Origin: Roseateles depolymerans
Lineage (GTDB): Bacteria; Pseudomonadota; Gammaproteobacteria; Burkholderiales; Burkholderiaceae_C
Reading direction: 5' to 3'
Assembly: GCA_003241055.1 (NCBI GenBank)
Contig: QFOD01000008.1
Location: forward strand, 142,645 to 206,644
DNA length: 64,000 nucleotides
Shown here: one piece after another, positions 1 through 8,965 of the stretch
Position numbering within the stretch: the stretch's first letter is position 1
Layout: each line of letters begins with the position of its first letter
Notes under the pieces: model-generated
Told to the model about the DNA's origin: nothing
What the model saw: only the letters and a program-made list of their open reading frames with translations
Database searches by the model: none
Translations under genes and position numbers: made by a program

Positions 1-759
1 ATCGAGCTGAACTGGGGCAACCCCAAGCATCCCAGGCTGGCGCTGGTCGGCAAGGGCGTGTGCTTCGACTCCGGCGGCCTCGACATCAAGTCAGCCGACG
101 GCATGCGCCAGATGAAGAAGGACATGGGCGGCGCCGCGAACGCGCTGGGCCTGGCCACGCTGATCATGGCGCTGAAGCTGCCGGTGCGCCTGCAGCTGCT
201 GATCCCGGCGGTGGAGAACATGATCGCCGGCAACGCCTACCGGCCCGGTGACGTCATCAAGACCCGCAAGGGCCTGCACATCGAGATCGGCAACACCGAT
301 GCCGAGGGCCGCGTGATCCTGTGCGACGCCCTGGCCTACGCGGCGGAATCCCGCCCCGACCTGGTGATCGACCTGGCCACGCTGACTGGCGCCGCCCGCG
401 TGGCCCTGGGCCCGCAGCTGCCGGCCCTGTTCGCCAAGCACATGGACACCGCCCGCGATCTGGTGGACCTGGGCCTGAAGCTGGACGACCCGCTGTGGCA
501 CATGCCGCTGTGGGCGCCGTATCACGCCGGCATCGAGAGCTCGATAGGCGACATCGTGAACACCGGCCGCAACGCGATGGCGGGCGCCATCAACGCGGCG
601 CTGTTCCTGGAAGACTTCCTGCCGGTCGACCAGGACTGGCTGCACGTCGACCTGTTCGCCTGGAACGACATCGCCCGGCCCGGCCGCCCGATCGGCGGCG
701 AGGCGCAGACGATTCGCACGCTGCTGAACTACCTCGAGCAGCGCTACCTGGCCGACTGA
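1..759 (+). CDS. M17 family leucyl aminopeptidase, 3' part
   Basis: This is the C-terminal half (252 residues) of a cytosol/leucyl aminopeptidase of peptidase family M17; the reading frame is open from the first base, so the gene begins outside the window. The two-metal active site is visible: GKGVCFDSGGLDIK at residues 17-30 of the fragment, with the metal-binding Lys and Asp, and NTDAEGR at residues 98-104, the family signature. Family members run to roughly 460-500 aa, so about half is missing. M17 enzymes remove N-terminal amino acids from peptides in the cytoplasm, usually as hexamers. The stop lies one base from the end of the convergent ProQ-family gene. The family call is secure; whether it is the PepA or PepB subtype cannot be told from this part. 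Confidence 0.95.
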   Translation: MELNWGNPKHPRLALVGKGVCFDSGGLDIKSADGMRQMKKDMGGAANALGLATLIMALKLPVRLQLLIPAVENMIAGNAYRPGDVIKTRKGLHIEIGNTDAEGRVILCDALAYAAESRPDLVIDLATLTGAARVALGPQLPALFAKHMDTARDLVDLGLKLDDPLWHMPLWAPYHAGIESSIGDIVNTGRNAMAGAINAALFLEDFLPVDQDWLHVDLFAWNDIARPGRPIGGEAQTIRTLLNYLEQRYLAD

Positions 760-760
760 G

Positions 761-1612
761 TTACTCGGACGGCGTCGCGTCGTCCGCAGACGGCACGGCC
801 GGCGCCACGGGCTCGACCGCCTGGGCCTGAGCCGCCGGCCTGGGGCCACGCGGCGCGTCCGGGCGGCGGCCACCACGGCCTTCGGGTCGTCCATCCCCAC
901 GGCCACCAGCGCGCGCGCCGGGCCGGCCGCCATCGCGGCGTCCCTCGCGCGGGCCATCGCGGCGGCCTTCGCCACGGCCCTCCGGGCGGCCATGGCGCGG
1001 TGCGCGCTCCTCACGCGGCGGTGCCTCGGCGCGCTCCTTGCGGGCGATCTCCAGCAGGCCCTGCAACTCCTCGGGCTTGACGCCCTTGAGCGCGCAGAAG
1101 TTGGCCTCGGTCAGCTTGGTGTGCTCGAAGTCCCACAGCAGCTGGCCGCGATTGCGGCGCTCCTGCTCCTGCTGCTGCTGGCGCTCCTGCTGAACACCGC
1201 GACGGCGGGCCAGCTCCTCCTTGGCCGCAGCCAGGTGCTCGGCACTGATCTCGCCGGCCGGGTTGCCATCGAGATCGAAACGGGTCTTGGCCTGGGTCAG
1301 TGCGATCAGATAGCCCGTGCCGCCGGTGTGACGGCGCAGGAAGGCGCTGAGCTGGGCCTTGCTGAACTTGCCCGGCGCGCGCTCCTGGATGTCGGACTGG
1401 ATGCGCAGCTTCACCGGCTTGGGTCGCCCGACGAACAGGCCGGGGAAGAGCTGCTTCAGTTCGGCAGCAACGTCGACCGCAGGCGCGGGCTCGCCCGCGG
1501 CAGGCGCCGCGGCAACCGCGGTATCGGCCGGCGGCGCGTCAGCGGCGGTCATGTCGGGCTCGGAGGCCGGCGCGGCAGGCGGCGTCACGGATTCAGGGAA
1601 TTCAGAATTCAT
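761..1612 (-). CDS. ProQ/FinO family RNA-binding protein
   Basis: A 283-aa protein with a ProQ/FinO RNA-chaperone domain in the middle (about residues 45-165, beginning around ELKQLFPGLF), preceded by a low-complexity Ala/Pro N-terminus. It has a strongly basic, RG- and GGRP-rich tail (about 200-255) and a final Ala/Pro stretch. Members bind structured RNAs and sRNA-mRNA duplexes; RG-rich tails usually add nonspecific RNA affinity. The ATG at 1612 is chosen over a TTG 21 bases upstream because the extra residues match nothing typical. E. coli ProQ is about 230 aa, so the disordered ends make this one longer. Its RNA targets cannot be inferred from the sequence. Confidence 0.9.
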   Translation of the reverse strand: MNSEFPESVTPPAAPASEPDMTAADAPPADTAVAAAPAAGEPAPAVDVAAELKQLFPGLFVGRPKPVKLRIQSDIQERAPGKFSKAQLSAFLRRHTGGTGYLIALTQAKTRFDLDGNPAGEISAEHLAAAKEELARRRGVQQERQQQQEQERRNRGQLLWDFEHTKLTEANFCALKGVKPEELQGLLEIARKERAEAPPREERAPRHGRPEGRGEGRRDGPREGRRDGGRPGARAGGRGDGRPEGRGGRRPDAPRGPRPAAQAQAVEPVAPAVPSADDATPSE

Positions 1613-1727
1613 CGCGGAGCGATCAGCAAGCAAGGCCGCGGATTGTCGTTCAGGTCGGCGCCATGCGCCTGACAGCAGGCAGCAAATGCCTCCGCGCCCC
1701 GCGTACGGCCTCCACGGGCGGCCCCGC

Positions 1728-2396
1728 TCAGAGCCCGCCGAACACCTTCTTCAGCAGTGCGCTGCCGCTGCCGACCGGGTCGCGACGGATCTTCTTCTCC
1801 TCCTCGCCGATCAGCAGGAACAGCCCGTCCAGCGCCCGCTGGGTCACGTACTGCTGGGCATTGGCCTCGTCCCCCTTCACCAGCCCGAAGGTGGCCGCCT
1901 TCTTGGCGACGGCGTTGTACTTGTCGGCCAGCGACACGCGCCGCGTGGCCTCGGTGACGATGGGCAGGAACTGCTGGAACAGCGGCTCGCGGGTCTTGGT
2001 CTCGAAGAAGCGCGTGACGGAGTCGTCGCCGCCCTTGAGGATCTTCAGCCCGTCCTCCACGCTCATGTCTCGCACGGCCTTCAGCAGCACCGGCTTGGCC
2101 ACGGGCACGGCGGCCTCGGCGGCCCGGTTCATGGCCAGCACCAGCTCGTCCACCCGTGCCCCCTGGCCCATGCCACGCAGCAGCCGGGCCCCGTCGCGCA
2201 GGGCGCCGGGCAGCTCGATCTTGACGCGCGGGTCGCCCATGAAACCGTCGGTGCGACCCAGCGACGCCACCGCGGCGCCGGCACCGCGCTCCAGCGCCGC
2301 GCGGATGCCCGCATTGGCATCCACCTCGGTCAGCGACGCGGCCCAGGCCGGGGCGAGCATCCAGGGGGCACAGGCCAGCACCAGACGACGTTGCAT
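1728..2396 (-). CDS. DUF4197 domain-containing exported protein
   Basis: A 222-aa protein. It starts with a short cleavable signal peptide (MQRRLVLACAPWMLAPAWA) and then continues as a mostly helical DUF4197 domain with the typical GLKILKGGDD segment and a C-terminal part ending in LLKKVFGGL. The ATG at 2396 is preceded by GGGAG at good spacing, which fixes the start over longer upstream possibilities. The function of DUF4197 is not established; export to the periplasm is inferred from the signal peptide. It stands alone between proQ and the histone-deacetylase-family gene, 115 bases from the former. Confidence 0.88.
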   Translation of the reverse strand: MQRRLVLACAPWMLAPAWAASLTEVDANAGIRAALERGAGAAVASLGRTDGFMGDPRVKIELPGALRDGARLLRGMGQGARVDELVLAMNRAAEAAVPVAKPVLLKAVRDMSVEDGLKILKGGDDSVTRFFETKTREPLFQQFLPIVTEATRRVSLADKYNAVAKKAATFGLVKGDEANAQQYVTQRALDGLFLLIGEEEKKIRRDPVGSGSALLKKVFGGL

Positions 2397-2525
2397 GCAG
2401 AACTCCCGAAACGGCAAAGCGCCATCTTGCCAGCCCCGTCGGCCGCGCCGCACCGGCAGCACGCTTGCGCTGGGTCAAGGTGGCCGGCACGCGGCGCCCT
2501 AGCATCCGCCGGAGGAGACCACACC

Positions 2526-3464
2526 ATGCTGCCGGCCTACATCACGCACGCAGACTGCGCACGCCACGAGATGGGCGAAGGGCACCCGGAATGCCCGGAG
2601 CGGCTGGCGGCCATCGCCGACCAGCTGCTGCTGCGCGGCCTGCTCGACTACATGCTGCCGGTGGACGCCCCGCTGGCCACCGAGGCCCAGCTGGAGCGCG
2701 CGCACTCCGCGCTGCACGTGCGGCGCCTGCTGGCCAGCGCCCCGGCCAGCGGCTACGCGCAGGTGGACCCCGACACCCGCATGTGTCCGCACACCGTGCG
2801 CGCCGCGCTGCGGGCCGCCGGTGCGGCCGTGCAGGCCACCGACATGGTGCTGCGCGGCGAGGTGCCGTCGGCCTTCTGCGCGGTGCGCCCGCCCGGCCAC
2901 CATGCGGAGCGCGACGCCGCCATGGGCTTTTGCTTCTTCAACAACGCCGCCGTCGGCGTGCGCCACGCGCTGGACGTGCACGGCCTGAGCCGGGTCGCGC
3001 TGGTGGACTTCGACGTGCACCACGGCAACGGCAGCGAGGACATCCTGGCCGGCGACGAGCGCGTGCTGATGTGCAGCATCTTCGAGACCGGCCTCTACCC
3101 CTTCAACGGCGAGGAGGCCCGCACGCTGAAGGACGCCCCCAATCTCGTCAACGTGGGCCTGCCGCCGCGCAGCGGCAGCGAGGCCTTCCGCAGCGCCGTC
3201 ACGCAGCACTGGCTGCCCGCGCTGGAGGCCTTCCGGCCGGAGCTCCTCTTCATCAGCGCCGGCTTCGATGCCCACCGCGAGGACGACATGGGCAACCTGG
3301 GCCTGGTGGAGGCCGACTACGAATGGGTCACGCGCCAGCTGATGGACCTGGCCTGGCGCCACTGCCGCGGGCGCGTGATTTCCTGCCTGGAGGGCGGTTA
3401 TGTGTTGAGCCCGCTGGCGCGCAGCGTGGCCGCCCACGTCAAGGTGCTGATCGGCGCCGACTAG
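2526..3464 (+). CDS. Histone deacetylase family protein (acetylpolyamine/amidohydrolase type)
   Basis: A 312-aa Zn-dependent deacetylase of the class II HDAC/acetoin-utilisation superfamily. The signatures appear in order: HPECPERL near the N-terminus, RPPGHHAE (paired catalytic His), DFDVHHGNG (Zn-binding Asp and His), SAGFDAH (second Zn Asp) and LEGGYV at the end. Bacterial members deacetylate small molecules or lysines. The start is set by a strong GGAGGAG eight bases before the ATG. It is followed after 10 bases by a PatZ-type lysine acetyltransferase on the same strand. A co-transcribed acetylation/deacetylation pair is a reasonable inference, but the substrate is not shown by the sequence. 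Confidence 0.95.
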   Translation: MLPAYITHADCARHEMGEGHPECPERLAAIADQLLLRGLLDYMLPVDAPLATEAQLERAHSALHVRRLLASAPASGYAQVDPDTRMCPHTVRAALRAAGAAVQATDMVLRGEVPSAFCAVRPPGHHAERDAAMGFCFFNNAAVGVRHALDVHGLSRVALVDFDVHHGNGSEDILAGDERVLMCSIFETGLYPFNGEEARTLKDAPNLVNVGLPPRSGSEAFRSAVTQHWLPALEAFRPELLFISAGFDAHREDDMGNLGLVEADYEWVTRQLMDLAWRHCRGRVISCLEGGYVLSPLARSVAAHVKVLIGAD

Positions 3465-3474
3465 AGTTGACCCC

Positions 3475-6168
3475 ATGGACACCCATTTCCTCGCCCCGCT
3501 GTTCACCCCGCGCTCCATCGTCGTCTTTGCCGGACCGCGTGACGAACCGGAACGCCAGACGGTGCAGGCACGCGCGCTGTGCGCCGCGCTGGACGCCGCG
3601 CCGGGGCCGCATCCGCCCCAGTACCTGGACGTGGACACGCAGGGCACGCTGGGAGAGCTGGCGCGCGCGCGCGCCGACCTAGCCATCATCGCGCTGCCCA
3701 ACGACGAGATCGCCGCCGCGCTGGAGCTGGCCGGGCGCATCGCCTGCCGCAGCGCCCTCATCATCAACAGCGGCCTGGGCGCCGAGGAGGTGGCCCAGCT
3801 CAAGCGCATTGCGCGCCGCGAGGGCATCCACCTGCTGGGGCCCAACTGCATGGGCTTCCAGCGCCCCTCGCTCAAGCTCAACGCCAGCGCGGCCGGCCCG
3901 CTGGCCAGCGAGGGCCCGCTGGCGCTGGTGTCGCAGTCCGGCGCGCTGACCACCGCGATGCTGGACTGGGCGCGGCTGCACGGCGTGGGCTTCAGCCAGG
4001 TGGTGGCGCTGGGCCCCAATGCCGCGGTGGACCTGGCCCAGGTGCTGGACTTCCTGGCCACCGATGCGCGCACGCAGAGCATCGTGGTCTACCTGGAGGG
4101 CATCTCCAACGCACGGCGCTTCATGAGCGCGCTGCGCTCGGCGGCCCACGCCAAGCCGGTGGTGGTGCTGAAGGCCGGCCGGCGCAGCGCCGGCAACGAG
4201 GCCGCGCTGACCCACAGCCGCGCCATCGTCGGCAGCGACGACGTGTTCGACGCCGCGCTGCGCCGTGCCGGCGCGGTGCGGGTGCGCAGCTTCGTGGAGC
4301 TGTTCTCGGCCGCCAAGTGTCTGGCCGCGCGCTATCGCCCCGTGGGCAAGCGCCTGGCCATCATCGCCAACGGCGGTGGCCCCGGCGTGCTGGCGGCCGA
4401 CTGGGTCAGCGAGATCGGCCTGCAGCTGGGCCGCCTGGCGCCCGAGGCCGTGGCCCGACTCTCGCCGCAACTGGGCCCGCTGGCCTCGCTGACCGACCTG
4501 GTGGACCTGTCTGCCGACGCCACGCCCGAGCAGTTCGCCGCGGCCGTGGCGGCTGGTGCCAACGACCCCGGCGTGGACGGCATGCTGGCCATCTACACGC
4601 CGCAGATCGGCACCGACCCGGTCGCCACCGCCCAAGCCGTGGCGGCGGCGCGCGCGCAGCAGACCAAGCCGCTGCTGGCCTGCTGGATGGGCGATGCCAC
4701 CGTGGCCGAGGGCCGGCGCCTGCTGCACGAGAGCGGCATCCCGAGCTTTCGCACGCCCGAGGCGGCCGTGGGCGCCTTCGGCAACATCGCGTCCTTCTAC
4801 GAGAACCAGCAGCTGCTGCAGCAGACGCCCTCGCCCATGTCCGAGCTGGCCCAGCCCGACATCGAGGCCGCGCGCCTGCTGATCGAGAGCGTGCTGGCCG
4901 AGCGCCGCCGCACACTGACCGAGATGGAGAGCAAGGCGCTGCTGGCGGCCTTCCACATCCCGGTCACGCAGACCGTGCTGGCGCGCAGTGCCAACGAGGC
5001 CATGATGCTGGCCACGCAGATGGGCTTCCCGGTGGCGCTGAAGATCGACTCGCCGGACGTCTCCCACAAGAGCGACTGCCAGGGCGTGGCGCTCAACATC
5101 CAGAGCGGCGCCGCCGCGCGTGACACCTACAACGAGATGCTGCAGCGCGTGAAGCGCCTGCAGCCCCAGGCCCGCATCAACGGCGTGACCGTGCAGCGCA
5201 TGGTGTCCAGTCGCGGCGGCCGCGAGGTCTGCGTGGGCGTGGTGACCGACGAGGCCTTCGGCCCGGTGGTGATGTTCGGCGCGGGCGGCCGCATGATCGA
5301 ACTCATCGCCGACCGCGCGATGGAGCTGCCGCCGCTGAACCAGTTCCTGGCCCGCCGCCTGACCGAGCGCGCCCGCGTGGCCGAGACGCTGGGCGAATGG
5401 CAGGGCTCGCCACCCGCCGACCACGAGGCGCTGGAGCGCGTGCTGCTGCGGGTCAGCGAGATGGTGTGCGAGTTCCCGCAGCTGCGGGAGATGGACATCA
5501 ACCCGCTGATCGTCGATGAACACGGCGCCATCGCGGTTGATGCGCGCATCGTGCTGCATCCGGTGCCGCAGACGGGCACGGTGCGCTCGCCGGCCTACTC
5601 GCACCTGGCCATCCTGCCCTACCCGGCCCGCTACGAGCAGATCTGGCCGCTGGCCGGTGGCGGCGAGGTGCTGGTGCGCCCGGTGCGGCCGGACGACGCG
5701 CAGATGCTGCAGGACATGGTGCGCCGCCTCAAGCCGGAGAGCCGCTACTTCCGCTTCGCCAGCGCGATCACCGAGCTGCCGCCGGGTCTGCTGGCGCGGC
5801 TCACGCTGATCGACTACGACCGCGAGATGGCGCTGGTGGCCGTGTGGCGCGAGCGCACCGCACGCGACGACGGCGAGTTCGACGAGACCGAGCGCATCGT
5901 GGGCGTGTCCCGCATCATCACCAACCCCGATCAGACCAGCTGCGAATTCAGCCTGCTGGTGTCCGACGACTTCGGCGGCAAGGGCCTGGGCTCGCGGCTG
6001 ATGGAGGGCATCATGGACGCTGCCCGCGAGAAGGGCCTGGCCGACGTGGAGGGCCTGGTGCTGAGCAACAACGCCGACATGCTCAAGCTGATGCGCAGCC
6101 TGGGCTTCACGGTCAAGCCCTTCCCGGAGGACCCGGACTTCAGGCTGGTGAGCCACTCGCTGAGCTGA
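3475..6168 (+). CDS. Acetyl-CoA synthetase-like/GNAT fusion, PatZ-type protein lysine acetyltransferase
   Basis: An 897-aa protein with the architecture of E. coli PatZ (YfiQ/Pka). It has a CoA-binding and succinyl-CoA-ligase-like part (about 1-460), an ATP-grasp domain (about 480-700) and a C-terminal GNAT acetyltransferase (about 730-895) with the acetyl-CoA loop DDFGGKGLGSRL. His247 sits where NDP-forming acyl-CoA synthetases carry the phosphorylated His, but the usual HTG reads HSR, so ligase activity is doubtful and the first part is probably regulatory. PatZ enzymes acetylate lysines of metabolic enzymes such as acetyl-CoA synthetase. It lies 10 bases after the deacetylase-family gene, most likely in one transcript. 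Confidence 0.92.
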   Translation: MDTHFLAPLFTPRSIVVFAGPRDEPERQTVQARALCAALDAAPGPHPPQYLDVDTQGTLGELARARADLAIIALPNDEIAAALELAGRIACRSALIINSGLGAEEVAQLKRIARREGIHLLGPNCMGFQRPSLKLNASAAGPLASEGPLALVSQSGALTTAMLDWARLHGVGFSQVVALGPNAAVDLAQVLDFLATDARTQSIVVYLEGISNARRFMSALRSAAHAKPVVVLKAGRRSAGNEAALTHSRAIVGSDDVFDAALRRAGAVRVRSFVELFSAAKCLAARYRPVGKRLAIIANGGGPGVLAADWVSEIGLQLGRLAPEAVARLSPQLGPLASLTDLVDLSADATPEQFAAAVAAGANDPGVDGMLAIYTPQIGTDPVATAQAVAAARAQQTKPLLACWMGDATVAEGRRLLHESGIPSFRTPEAAVGAFGNIASFYENQQLLQQTPSPMSELAQPDIEAARLLIESVLAERRRTLTEMESKALLAAFHIPVTQTVLARSANEAMMLATQMGFPVALKIDSPDVSHKSDCQGVALNIQSGAAARDTYNEMLQRVKRLQPQARINGVTVQRMVSSRGGREVCVGVVTDEAFGPVVMFGAGGRMIELIADRAMELPPLNQFLARRLTERARVAETLGEWQGSPPADHEALERVLLRVSEMVCEFPQLREMDINPLIVDEHGAIAVDARIVLHPVPQTGTVRSPAYSHLAILPYPARYEQIWPLAGGGEVLVRPVRPDDAQMLQDMVRRLKPESRYFRFASAITELPPGLLARLTLIDYDREMALVAVWRERTARDDGEFDETERIVGVSRIITNPDQTSCEFSLLVSDDFGGKGLGSRLMEGIMDAAREKGLADVEGLVLSNNADMLKLMRSLGFTVKPFPEDPDFRLVSHSLS

Positions 6169-6186
6169 GCACCCGGCCCACGGCGG

Positions 6187-7131
6187 TCAGGCCAGCCGCG
6201 CGAGTCGCTCGGTCAGCAGCGCGAAGAAGCCGTCCGCGTCCGCGTGGCGCAGCACCTGGGCGTTGGCGGCCAAGCCGGTCACGCCCCACCAGTCGATCAC
6301 GCTCATGCCGCGGGTCAGCGGGCTGGCCACCTCGATCTGCACATTGCAGTCGCGGACACTGAAGAGTTCGGGCGCCAGCAGCCAGGCGATCACGCAGGGG
6401 TCGTGCAGCGGGCCGCCGTCCTGGCCGTATTTCTCTTCGTCGTAGCGCTCGAAGAATTCCATCCACGCGGCCACCACCGGCCCCACGCGGTTGGGCAACG
6501 CGCGGATCGCGTCTATGCGCGCGGCCGTGGTCAGCACCTGGTGGGTCACGTCCAGCGGCGCCATCGTGATCGGCACGCCGCTGGTGAAGACTTCATGCGC
6601 GGCCTGCGGGTCCACATAGAAATTGAACTCGGCCGCCGGCGTCACATTGCCGCCCTCGAAGAAGCCGCCGCCCATCAGCACGATGCGGCGTATGCGCGCG
6701 GCGATGTCGGGCGCCTGTCGCAGCGCCAGCGCGATATTGGTCAGCGGGCCCAGCGGGCACAGCGTCACCGTGCCGGGCTCGCGCTCACGCAGGGTCTGGA
6801 TGATGAAGTCCATCGCATGGCGGGCGTCCACCGGCAGCGTGGGCTCGGGCAGCGCCACGCCGTTCAGGCCGGTGTCGCCGTGCACATGCTCGGCGGTGAC
6901 CAGCGCCACATCCAGCGGCCGGTCGGCGCCGGCGCACACCGGCACGTCACGGCGGCCGGCCAGCTCCAGCACCTTGCGAGCGTTCAGCGTGGTCAGCGCC
7001 AGCGGCACGTTGCCGGCCACCGTGGTCACGCCCAGCAGCTCCAGCTCGGGGCTGGCGGCGGCCAGCAGCAGCGCGACCGCGTCGTCCTGGCCGGGGTCGG
7101 TGTCGATGATGATGGGCTGGCGCGCGCTCAT
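6187..7131 (-). CDS. Inosine-uridine preferring nucleoside hydrolase
   Basis: A 314-aa nucleoside N-ribohydrolase of the IUNH/Rih family. The Ca2+-binding signature DTDPGQDDAVALLLA is at residues 11-25 and the matching C-terminal metal/catalytic segment LHDPCVIAWLL is present. The enzyme splits ribonucleosides into base and ribose for salvage. Its ATG overlaps the stop of the upstream FAH-like gene in ATGA, implying translational coupling. The closest Rih subtype (A, B or C) cannot be decided by eye. A second ribonucleoside-breakdown pair, psuK-psuG, lies at 57.7-59.5 kb. Confidence 0.95.
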   Translation of the reverse strand: MSARQPIIIDTDPGQDDAVALLLAAASPELELLGVTTVAGNVPLALTTLNARKVLELAGRRDVPVCAGADRPLDVALVTAEHVHGDTGLNGVALPEPTLPVDARHAMDFIIQTLREREPGTVTLCPLGPLTNIALALRQAPDIAARIRRIVLMGGGFFEGGNVTPAAEFNFYVDPQAAHEVFTSGVPITMAPLDVTHQVLTTAARIDAIRALPNRVGPVVAAWMEFFERYDEEKYGQDGGPLHDPCVIAWLLAPELFSVRDCNVQIEVASPLTRGMSVIDWWGVTGLAANAQVLRHADADGFFALLTERLARLA

Positions 7132-7901
7132 GCGTCGGGGCTTCCAAGGTCGAGGTCGATGGCGCCGAACAGGCTCTGGCCGTCGGCATTCTTGAGGTCC
7201 ATCCGCAGGCTGTCGCCCGCCGCCAGCGCCAGCTCAGGCACCGGCAGCGCGATGCCCACCCACTGGCCTGCGCGCAGTCGGCGCAGCCGTGCGGCGCGGG
7301 CCAGCGCGGCGGCCGGTGCCAGCGACTGCTCCACCGCCTCCTGCTTGGCGCCGTTGTGCATCAGCTGCAGCCGCGCCTGCAGACGGCCACCCTGCCAGGC
7401 CGGGCCCAGTTCGTCGGGCGTGACCGCCAAGGGCGCGGCCTGGCTGGCCAGCAGCTCGCCGTCCAGCCGCCAGTCCAGCGCCAGCGTCAACAGGCGCAGC
7501 GCGTCCAGCGCGGCACCGGCCTCGCTGGCGGCGGCCAGGTCGCCCGCGATGAGCGCCAAAGCCGGCTCCGGGCGGGCCACGGCGCGCAGCGGCTGCGTGG
7601 GGCCGAGCAGGTCACCAGCCTCGCGGCGCAGGCTGCCATCCGGCTGCAGCACGCTCCAGCCGTAGGGGCGGGGCAGCGGCGCCAGGCATTTCTCGGGTTC
7701 GAAAGCGAAGGCGTGACGCAGCTTGCCGTGGTTGAGCTGCACCGACAGGTCTTCCAGCTGCGGCGAGAGAAAGCCCCAGTCGTCCAGCACCTGCTGGAGC
7801 CGGGTGGCGATGCCGTTGGCGTAATGGGCCTGGGTGAGGTCGCGCGAGACGACGACCAGATGGCCGTCACGCGAGCCGTCGGCGTAGCTGGCAAGTTTCA
7901 T
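7128..7901 (-). CDS. Degenerate fumarylacetoacetate hydrolase (FAH) family protein
   Basis: A 257-aa protein whose N-terminus (MKLASYADGSRDGHLVVVSR and onwards) clearly matches the N-terminal domain of the roughly 330-aa Burkholderiales FAH-like hydrolases. The C-terminal half keeps family landmarks (VTPDELGPAWQGG and a final SLFGAIDLDL). The central catalytic block is shortened and the acidic residues that bind the divalent metal are only partly retained: the usual ExE pair reads EPA. It is therefore probably not a normal C-C bond hydrolase. It is translationally coupled to the nucleoside hydrolase by a 4-base overlap. The family is known; the loss of activity is inferred. Confidence 0.8.
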   Translation of the reverse strand: MKLASYADGSRDGHLVVVSRDLTQAHYANGIATRLQQVLDDWGFLSPQLEDLSVQLNHGKLRHAFAFEPEKCLAPLPRPYGWSVLQPDGSLRREAGDLLGPTQPLRAVARPEPALALIAGDLAAASEAGAALDALRLLTLALDWRLDGELLASQAAPLAVTPDELGPAWQGGRLQARLQLMHNGAKQEAVEQSLAPAAALARAARLRRLRAGQWVGIALPVPELALAAGDSLRMDLKNADGQSLFGAIDLDLGSPDA

Positions 7902-7934
7902 GGCAGGAATCGGTTCCGATGGCAGCATTGTGCG

Positions 7935-8840
7935 ATGCCGGCCCGCCCCGTCACCGCTGCCCTGGTCACGCTCGCACTGAGCCTGCTCGGCCACGCGCTG
8001 CTGCTGGGCGGCGGTCAGCCCCACGAGCGCCCGCGGACGACCCGGGCCGTCCTGGTGGCGCAGCGGCCGCCGCCAGCAATGCCCCCCGCGACGCCCATCC
8101 CGTTGCCCGAACCCGAGAACCCGGCCGTGCCGGCGCCTCGGCGTGAGCAGGCGCCCGCTCCTGCGCAGCCGCCGGAAACGGCAACGCCCCTCGAAGCCCC
8201 GACCGCCCCGGCGCTTCGTCTGGGTGGGCCGGCCGAATGGATCTATCGACTGCGCCAGGGCGGGCAGGACGGCGAGGCGCTGCTGAGCTGGCAACCTCAG
8301 GCCGATGGTCACTACAGCCTGCGGCTGACCCGGCGCATCGGCGAGCGCGCCCTGCCCGCCTGGCACAGCCAGGGGCGGCTGGACAGCAGCGGTCTCGCGC
8401 CCGAACGCTTCGCGCAGCAACTGGGCGGGCGGGATCGCCTGGCCACCAACTTCGACACGCAGGGCGGCCGGGTCAGCTTCTCGGCGAGCCCGGCAATACA
8501 CCCCCGGCCCGACGGCGCCCAGGACCGTCTGAGCTGGTGGCTGCAGCTGGCGACGCTGGTGCAGGCCGACCCACGCCCGGGCGGCCGCTGGCGGCTGTGG
8601 GTGGCCGGCCTGCGCGGCGAGCTGCGGGAATGGGTCTTCGAGGCCATCGACCCCGATGGCATGAGCCCGGTCGGCCAGTTGCGCCTCCAACGCCTACCGT
8701 TGGGCCCCCATGATCCCGGCCTGGAACTGTGGCTGGACCCTGACCGAGGCTACTGGCCCGTGCGCCTGCGCCAGGGCGATCCGGAGGGCCGAGGCTTCGA
8801 AATACGGCTGGCCGAGCCGGCTGACGCCGTGAACTCCTGA
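7935..8840 (+). CDS. DUF3108 domain-containing exported protein
   Basis: A 301-aa protein with an N-terminal membrane or signal segment (about residues 7-25), a Pro/Ala-rich linker (about 45-95) typical of a spacer through the periplasm, and a DUF3108 domain from about residue 100 (AEWIYRLRQGG, then beta-rich repeats). DUF3108 proteins are predicted periplasmic beta-structures of unknown role. The ATG at 7935 is 33 bases from the divergent FAH-like start, so both promoters must be very short or overlap. A TonB-like proline linker explains the skewed composition, and no enzymatic motif is visible. Confidence 0.85.
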   Translation: MPARPVTAALVTLALSLLGHALLLGGGQPHERPRTTRAVLVAQRPPPAMPPATPIPLPEPENPAVPAPRREQAPAPAQPPETATPLEAPTAPALRLGGPAEWIYRLRQGGQDGEALLSWQPQADGHYSLRLTRRIGERALPAWHSQGRLDSSGLAPERFAQQLGGRDRLATNFDTQGGRVSFSASPAIHPRPDGAQDRLSWWLQLATLVQADPRPGGRWRLWVAGLRGELREWVFEAIDPDGMSPVGQLRLQRLPLGPHDPGLELWLDPDRGYWPVRLRQGDPEGRGFEIRLAEPADAVNS

Positions 8841-8965
8841 CGCTTTACGCTCGACTGAGGGGGGCGCCAAGCCGCCGAACAGCCGGGGCTTCTGCCAGTA
8901 TCTTCTCCGACCGGGGCTTGAAACGGCCCCGCCTACCCGCAGCTTGAAGCCCCAAGGAGAACTCC

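Noticed and set aside
1359..2525. An upstream extension of the histone-deacetylase-family gene in the same open frame
   Set aside because: The extension is antisense to ProQ and DUF4197 genes and lacks domain content; a strong SD marks ATG 2526 as the start.
3679..6156. Long minus-strand frame opposite the PatZ-type gene
   Set aside because: Antisense shadow with repetitive His/Gln/Arg composition; the sense gene has intact domains.
8912..8931. Hairpin CGGGGC...GCCCCG upstream of DUF3567
   Set aside because: Only six pairs with an eight-base loop in GC-rich DNA; too weak to call a terminator or attenuator.
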